The notes beneath the pieces were generated by a model. That model was not told where the DNA came from. It was given only the letters and a program-made list of their open reading frames with translations, and made no database searches. This document shows, piece by piece, positions 13,716-16,439 of a stretch of DNA of 16,439 nt; within the stretch, counting starts at the first letter, position 1; each line of letters opens with the position of its first letter. The translations under genes were made by a program, and so were the position numbers. The stretch is from CAZOKN01 sp964580525 (lineage in GTDB: Bacteria > Pseudomonadota > Alphaproteobacteria > Rickettsiales > UBA6187): assembly GCA_964580525.1 (NCBI GenBank), contig CAZOKN010000041.1:1-16439 (forward strand), written 5' to 3'.

Positions 13716-14141
13716 TTACAAATCTTTTTTCAAATAAAATCGTAAACGTCCTGGCGTTGGAGAATCGCCAATCGCACCAAATAACTCATAGCCATGCTTT
13801 ACATAAAAGCCACGCGCTTGAAAATCAAAAGTATCCAAATGAATCATAGAAGCGCCATGTTTTCTGGCTTCATTTTCAACTTTCTTTAAGAGCTCAGCAC
13901 CATACCCTTTGCCGCGATGTTTGCTATCAACCCACAATATTCCGATATAAACTGAACCTTTGCCAAACATGTTAGCATTAATTCCGGCTACTACCTTATC
14001 ACTGACGTTCTTAAGATTAAAGTTAAGTGGTACAACATAATCTTCTTTTGAGATGCCAAGAACCTGCCTGTTATAGGCCATTAGTTGCTCGGTAACAAAT
14101 TCTCTCTCTTTATCTGTAGAAACTAAAACTTCTGTTTCCAT
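13716..14141 (-). CDS. GNAT-family N-acetyltransferase
   Basis: The 141-residue protein has the GNAT fold that transfers acetyl from acetyl-CoA. The acetyl-CoA loop is HRGKGYGAELL (R-G-K-G-Y-G), preceded by strand YIGILWVD and followed by the C-terminal pattern HLDTFDFQARGFYVKHGYELFG. The N-terminal half is divergent and gives no substrate clue. AGGAGAA lies 8 nt before the ATG. It sits between the HAD phosphatase and the Nudix gene on the same strand, 50 bp after the former and 2 bp before the latter. Confidence 0.9.
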   Translation of the reverse strand: METEVLVSTDKEREFVTEQLMAYNRQVLGISKEDYVVPLNFNLKNVSDKVVAGINANMFGKGSVYIGILWVDSKHRGKGYGAELLKKVENEARKHGASMIHLDTFDFQARGFYVKHGYELFGAIGDSPTPGRLRFYLKKDL

Positions 14142-14191
14142 ACTGCAAATTCTCCTGACTAATTAGAAACTCGGCCATATCTAGAGAAATT

Positions 14192-14860
14192 TTATAAATA
14201 ATCCAGTATTTCGTGCATATTTTTTATAATTTTATCAACACCTTCTTTTTTCATTTTTTCTGCAGCTTTATCATTATTATGCGAAGCTCCTGTAAAACCG
14301 AAAACTTTCATGCCCGCAGCCTTTGCGCCACAAATTCCACGCAAACTATCTTCTATCACAAGGCAATCTGCAATTGTGTATCCCATCTGTTCTGCTGCAA
14401 AAAGAAAAATATCTGGCGCCGGTTTGGGATTTTTCACCTGGCTATATGTAAAAACTTTCTTCTCAGGAAAAAATTTGCTTAATCCGGTAATTTCCAAACT
14501 ATGTAAAACGGCATTTCTTTCGCCATTAGATGCCACACATCTTCCAAGATCTTGCGGCAGGTTTTCAAGGACTTTAGCAACACCCAAGACAGGCTGCAAA
14601 TACTTTTCTGCCAATATTTTTCCATGCTCATGGAATTTTTCTACTACCTCTTTATTAGTCAAAGAAACAGAATAACTATCGCGTACATGTGCCATAAGAT
14701 GCGAAAGGTTCATACCAGTGAAATTTTCAACACAATATTCCTGAGTATATTTTTCATATCCCAATTCAATAAGAACTTCAGAAACAGCGCGACTGTTGAG
14801 ATGTTCACTATCGACTAAAGTTCCATCGCAGTCGAAGATTATTAATTTTGGTTTATTCAT
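14192..14860 (-). CDS. HAD-IA phosphatase (phosphoglycolate phosphatase/phosphoglucomutase-like)
   Basis: A HAD subfamily IA hydrolase of 222 residues: motif I is DCDGTLVDSE with D10 and D12, motif II VASNGE, motif III KPAPDIF, motif IV VIEDSLRG. The helical cap between motifs I and II fits phosphatases such as phosphoglycolate phosphatase, sugar-phosphate phosphatases or beta-phosphoglucomutase. The exact substrate is not decidable. Its ATG overlaps the TGA of the upstream GNAT gene (ATGA at 14857-14860), the classic sign of translational coupling. A role in metabolite repair or salvage would fit its Nudix and GNAT neighbours, but this is inference. Confidence 0.92.
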   Translation of the reverse strand: MNKPKLIIFDCDGTLVDSEHLNSRAVSEVLIELGYEKYTQEYCVENFTGMNLSHLMAHVRDSYSVSLTNKEVVEKFHEHGKILAEKYLQPVLGVAKVLENLPQDLGRCVASNGERNAVLHSLEITGLSKFFPEKKVFTYSQVKNPKPAPDIFLFAAEQMGYTIADCLVIEDSLRGICGAKAAGMKVFGFTGASHNNDKAAEKMKKEGVDKIIKNMHEILDYL

Positions 14861-15345
14861 TTGTTATCTCCGGGGGATAATTTTTCCATAATAAAATTTG
14901 TAAGTTGCACGCCCCTTATATTTACTTTCTGCTCTTTTACCAGTCTAAAACCTTTATTTTCAAAGAATTTTCTGGCTGTAATGCTTACTTCTGCATAGAT
15001 ACGTTTAATACCTTGCTCTTTTGCCTTATTAAAAATGGCGTTCATAAGTGCCGAGCCAATGCCTTTGCCTTGATATTCGTGATGTACATAGAAACAATCG
15101 ATATGACCATTTGGTTCAAATTCAGCAAAGCCAACCACCTTATCGCTAATTGTTGCAACAAATGGCTGGATTTTATCCAATTTTGTTTGCCAGCCATTAT
15201 AATCATTAACAGAACTATAAGGAGCCCAGGCATTCACCTGCTCTTCGCTATAATCAAGAATGTTTATGCTGTGAATTGTGTTGTAGAAAATTTTGGCTAT
15301 AGCTTCCGCATCTGCAGAATTATAGGTTCTTATTTCAATATTCAT
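14857..15345 (-). CDS. GNAT-family N-acetyltransferase (YafP-like)
   Basis: This 162-residue acetyltransferase resembles E. coli YafP in its N-terminal IRTYNSADAEAIAKIFYNTI, the middle YSEEQVNAWAP, and the C-terminal SITARKFFENKGFRLVKEQ and NFIMEKL. The acetyl-CoA loop is YQGKGIGSALM after the strand IDCFYVHH. YafP lies in a DNA-damage-induced operon in E. coli, but no such context is visible here. AAGGAAG stands 5 nt upstream of the ATG. The gene starts 41 bp after fur and overlaps the next gene by 4 bp. Confidence 0.92.
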   Translation of the reverse strand: MNIEIRTYNSADAEAIAKIFYNTIHSINILDYSEEQVNAWAPYSSVNDYNGWQTKLDKIQPFVATISDKVVGFAEFEPNGHIDCFYVHHEYQGKGIGSALMNAIFNKAKEQGIKRIYAEVSITARKFFENKGFRLVKEQKVNIRGVQLTNFIMEKLSPGDNK

Positions 15346-15386
15346 TTTAACTTCCTTGCCAGCATGGCTGTTCTTGAGCCATCTTA

Positions 15387-15806
15387 TCAGGAATTATTCT
15401 TTTTTATTGGAACCGCATAAAGCTCAAGCCTATGGCCTATCAGTTTATATCCAAGTTTTTTGGCTACAGCTTCCTGTAGGGCTTCTATTTCATCGTTGTG
15501 AAATTCTATAACTTTGCCGCTTTTAACATCAATCAGATGGTCATGATGTTCATCTGACGCTTCTTCATAGCGAGCGCGGCCATCACCAAAATCATGCTTT
15601 GCAATAATTCCAGCTTCTTCAAACATGCGTACAGTACGATAAACAGTAGCAATGCTGATTTTTGCATCTTTTTTTGCTGCGCGAGTGTAAATTTCTTCAA
15701 CATCAGGGTGATCGGCAGCTTCAGATATTGTTTGTGCAATAACCCGCCTCTGCTCGGTCATTTTCAGGCCTTTTGCATTGCATAAATTTTCAATTTTAGA
15801 TGACAT
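15387..15806 (-). CDS. fur: Fur-family metalloregulator (alphaproteobacterial Fur/Mur type)
   Basis: The protein (139 aa) has the Fur winged helix (LKMTEQRRVIAQTI, recognition helix in SIATVYRTVRMFEEAGII) and the metal-sensing segment GRARYEEASDEHHDHLID with H87, H88 and H90. The CxxC pair that follows HHDHL in E. coli Fur is missing: the residues after it are IDVKSGK, and the only cysteine is C9. This is the usual state of the Fur/Mur branch in alphaproteobacteria, where the protein senses iron or manganese. GAG-type ribosome binding site AAGAGA lies 6 nt before the ATG. It is divergent from tmk and heads a row of small enzyme genes 41 bp downstream. Irr and Zur are less likely because Irr has a haem motif and Zur keeps the cysteines. 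Confidence 0.9.
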   Translation of the reverse strand: MSSKIENLCNAKGLKMTEQRRVIAQTISEAADHPDVEEIYTRAAKKDAKISIATVYRTVRMFEEAGIIAKHDFGDGRARYEEASDEHHDHLIDVKSGKVIEFHNDEIEALQEAVAKKLGYKLIGHRLELYAVPIKKNNS

Positions 15807-15828
15807 TATAAATCTCTTTTTATTTTCT

Positions 15829-15840
15829 CAATTGCAATTG
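15829..15840. promoter_or_regulatory. Palindrome between fur and tmk, candidate Fur/Mur site
   Basis: CAATTGCAATTG is perfectly self-complementary and lies 22 bp upstream of the fur ATG, inside the region where its promoter must be. Fur-family genes are often self-regulated, so an autoregulatory operator is plausible. A second small inverted repeat, ACCTA (15843-15847) and TAGGT (15854-15858), follows at once. Confidence 0.35.
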
Positions 15841-15897
15841 GTACCTAAAAATGTAGGTGTTGCCAATATAAATTTATAATATAAAACTATAGAAAAT

Positions 15898-15903
15898 AGG
15901 AGA
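15898..15903 (+). promoter_or_regulatory. Ribosome binding site fixing the GTG start of tmk
   Basis: AGGAGA stands 5 nt before GTG 15909-15911. This supports the GTG as the start codon of the thymidylate kinase gene, which otherwise has no ATG before its P-loop. Confidence 0.7.
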
Positions 15904-15908
15904 ATATT

Positions 15909-16377
15909 GTGTTTATAACTTTTGAAGGCGGCGAAGGCACTGGTAAATCTACACAAAGCAAGCTGCTGTTGCAATCTTTTGAAGCTGCTGGAATTCCTGT
16001 TTTATACACTCGTGAACCTGGTGGCAGCGAAGGAGCAGAAAGCATAAGAAATTTAGTGGTAAATGGCGATGTTGCACGCTGGGATGATGCAAAATTTGGT
16101 TATAGGCGACTTTCTACCAAATATAACCCTTATTTTTGATGCAGATGTTGAAATTTGCATGAAGAGAGCAGAAGTGCGTGGAGAAAAGGAAAACAGATAT
16201 GAAAAAATGGGTATGGAGTTCCATAAACGCGTACGTCAGGGCTTTCTGGAAACTGCAAAAACTGCATCGCAAAGATGCTCTCTGGTTAATGCCAATGATG
16301 AACTATCCAATATACATCAGAAAGTTATTGAGGTAATAAACCACAAAACTGGGCTATTACTTAAAAAAAGTTTGTGA
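15909..16377 (+). pseudogene. tmk: Thymidylate kinase, internally deleted and frameshifted
   Basis: Thymidylate kinase phosphorylates dTMP to dTDP and is normally essential. The first 60 or so codons are a perfect Tmk N terminus: P-loop GGEGTGKST (residues 7-15), TREPGGSEGAESIRNL and GDVARWDD. Directly after this, sequence belonging to the C-terminal third appears in another frame: LVIGDFLPNITLIFDADVEI, then the lid region (KRAEVRGEKENRY) and FHKRVRQGFLE, ending at TGA 16375-16377. In intact Tmk these parts are separated by roughly 55-60 residues, which hold the AAR helix and the DR(F/Y/H)xDSTxAYQG catalytic and dTMP-binding segment. All of that is missing, at about 16088-16100, and the frame changes by one. 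The first frame ends at TGA 16137-16139. The protein cannot work; a second tmk copy, a viral-type kinase, or an assembly error must be considered. Confidence 0.9.
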
Positions 16378-16396
16378 AAAGGTATTGACCACCTTT
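16378..16396 (+). terminator. Weak hairpin after tmk
   Basis: AAAGGT (16378-16383) and ACCTTT (16391-16396) form a perfect 6-bp stem with a 7-nt loop, starting at the base after the tmk TGA. The tail ATCTTTTAT is only moderately T-rich, so termination is possible but not strong. Confidence 0.35.
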
Positions 16397-16439
16397 ATCT
16401 TTTATAGTAGAAGCCTTGAACGTTTTTTATGTGGGGCCT

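Noticed and set aside
14905..15420. Plus-strand open frame of 171 codons opposite the GNAT and fur genes
   Set aside because: It is antisense to a well-supported GNAT gene, has no family features and has a Phe/Cys/Ile-rich composition typical of the complement of AT-rich coding DNA.
16384..16410. TTGACC as a -35 box of a promoter at the right end
   Set aside because: No -10 hexamer lies 16-18 bp downstream, and the bases form the loop of the hairpin after tmk.

Overview
The window looks like a stretch of an AT-rich alphaproteobacterial chromosome. The evidence is the compact block rpiB-glyA-nrdR-ribD, a Fur-family regulator of the alphaproteobacterial type with HHDHLID and no zinc-binding CxxC, a ProP/MHS-type transporter of the kind often found in Rickettsiales-like intracellular bacteria, and a tRNA-Leu with encoded CCA. 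This placement rests on gene order and protein character only; no rRNA is present to fix it.

Layout, left to right. (1) 1-3078, plus strand: the C-terminal part of a type III restriction Res-like helicase/nuclease whose frame is interrupted by TAA at 15-17, followed 19 bp later by an unusual protein that fuses a HAD phosphatase domain to a three-helix membrane module. With the G-rich direct repeats and the reverse-strand coding remnant just downstream (3088-3228), this looks like the end of an accessory or defence island. (2) 3277-5541, minus: a 754-residue protein that is almost entirely charged coiled coil. (3) 5644-8996, minus: a housekeeping operon of rpiB, glyA, nrdR and ribD (transcribed in that order), with gaps of 3-33 bp. 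(4) 8997-9999: a divergent intergenic region with a small inverted repeat, a 56-codon ORF with a terminator, a 95-residue unknown protein and tRNA-Leu(CAA). (5) 10025-11317, minus: an MHS-type MFS transporter. (6) 11370-13215, minus: a four-gene metal-handling cluster (small Cys/Met/His-rich exported protein, predicted outer-membrane protein, periplasmic HMA protein, MerT-like membrane protein). (7) 13270-15806, minus: fur followed by two GNAT acetyltransferases, a HAD phosphatase and a Nudix hydrolase, tightly packed. (8) 15909-16377, plus: a thymidylate kinase gene that has lost its middle and changed frame.

Functionally, the core part supplies pentose-phosphate isomerisation, serine/glycine and one-carbon metabolism, ribonucleotide reductase control and the second and third steps of riboflavin synthesis. 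The metal cluster probably captures a soft metal ion (mercury or copper) in the envelope and moves it across the inner membrane. The fur-led row of small enzymes has the character of nucleotide/metabolite clean-up. The accessory left end is the best place to look for an undescribed system: a restriction-type helicase/nuclease next to a HAD-membrane fusion.

Two genes are broken: the Res-like gene at the left edge and tmk at the right edge. Both lie close to window ends, so sequence or assembly error should be excluded before reading biology into them. No gene-free stretch exceeds 300 bases; the longest gaps are 8997-9210 and 3079-3276. I see no CRISPR array, rRNA or insertion sequence.
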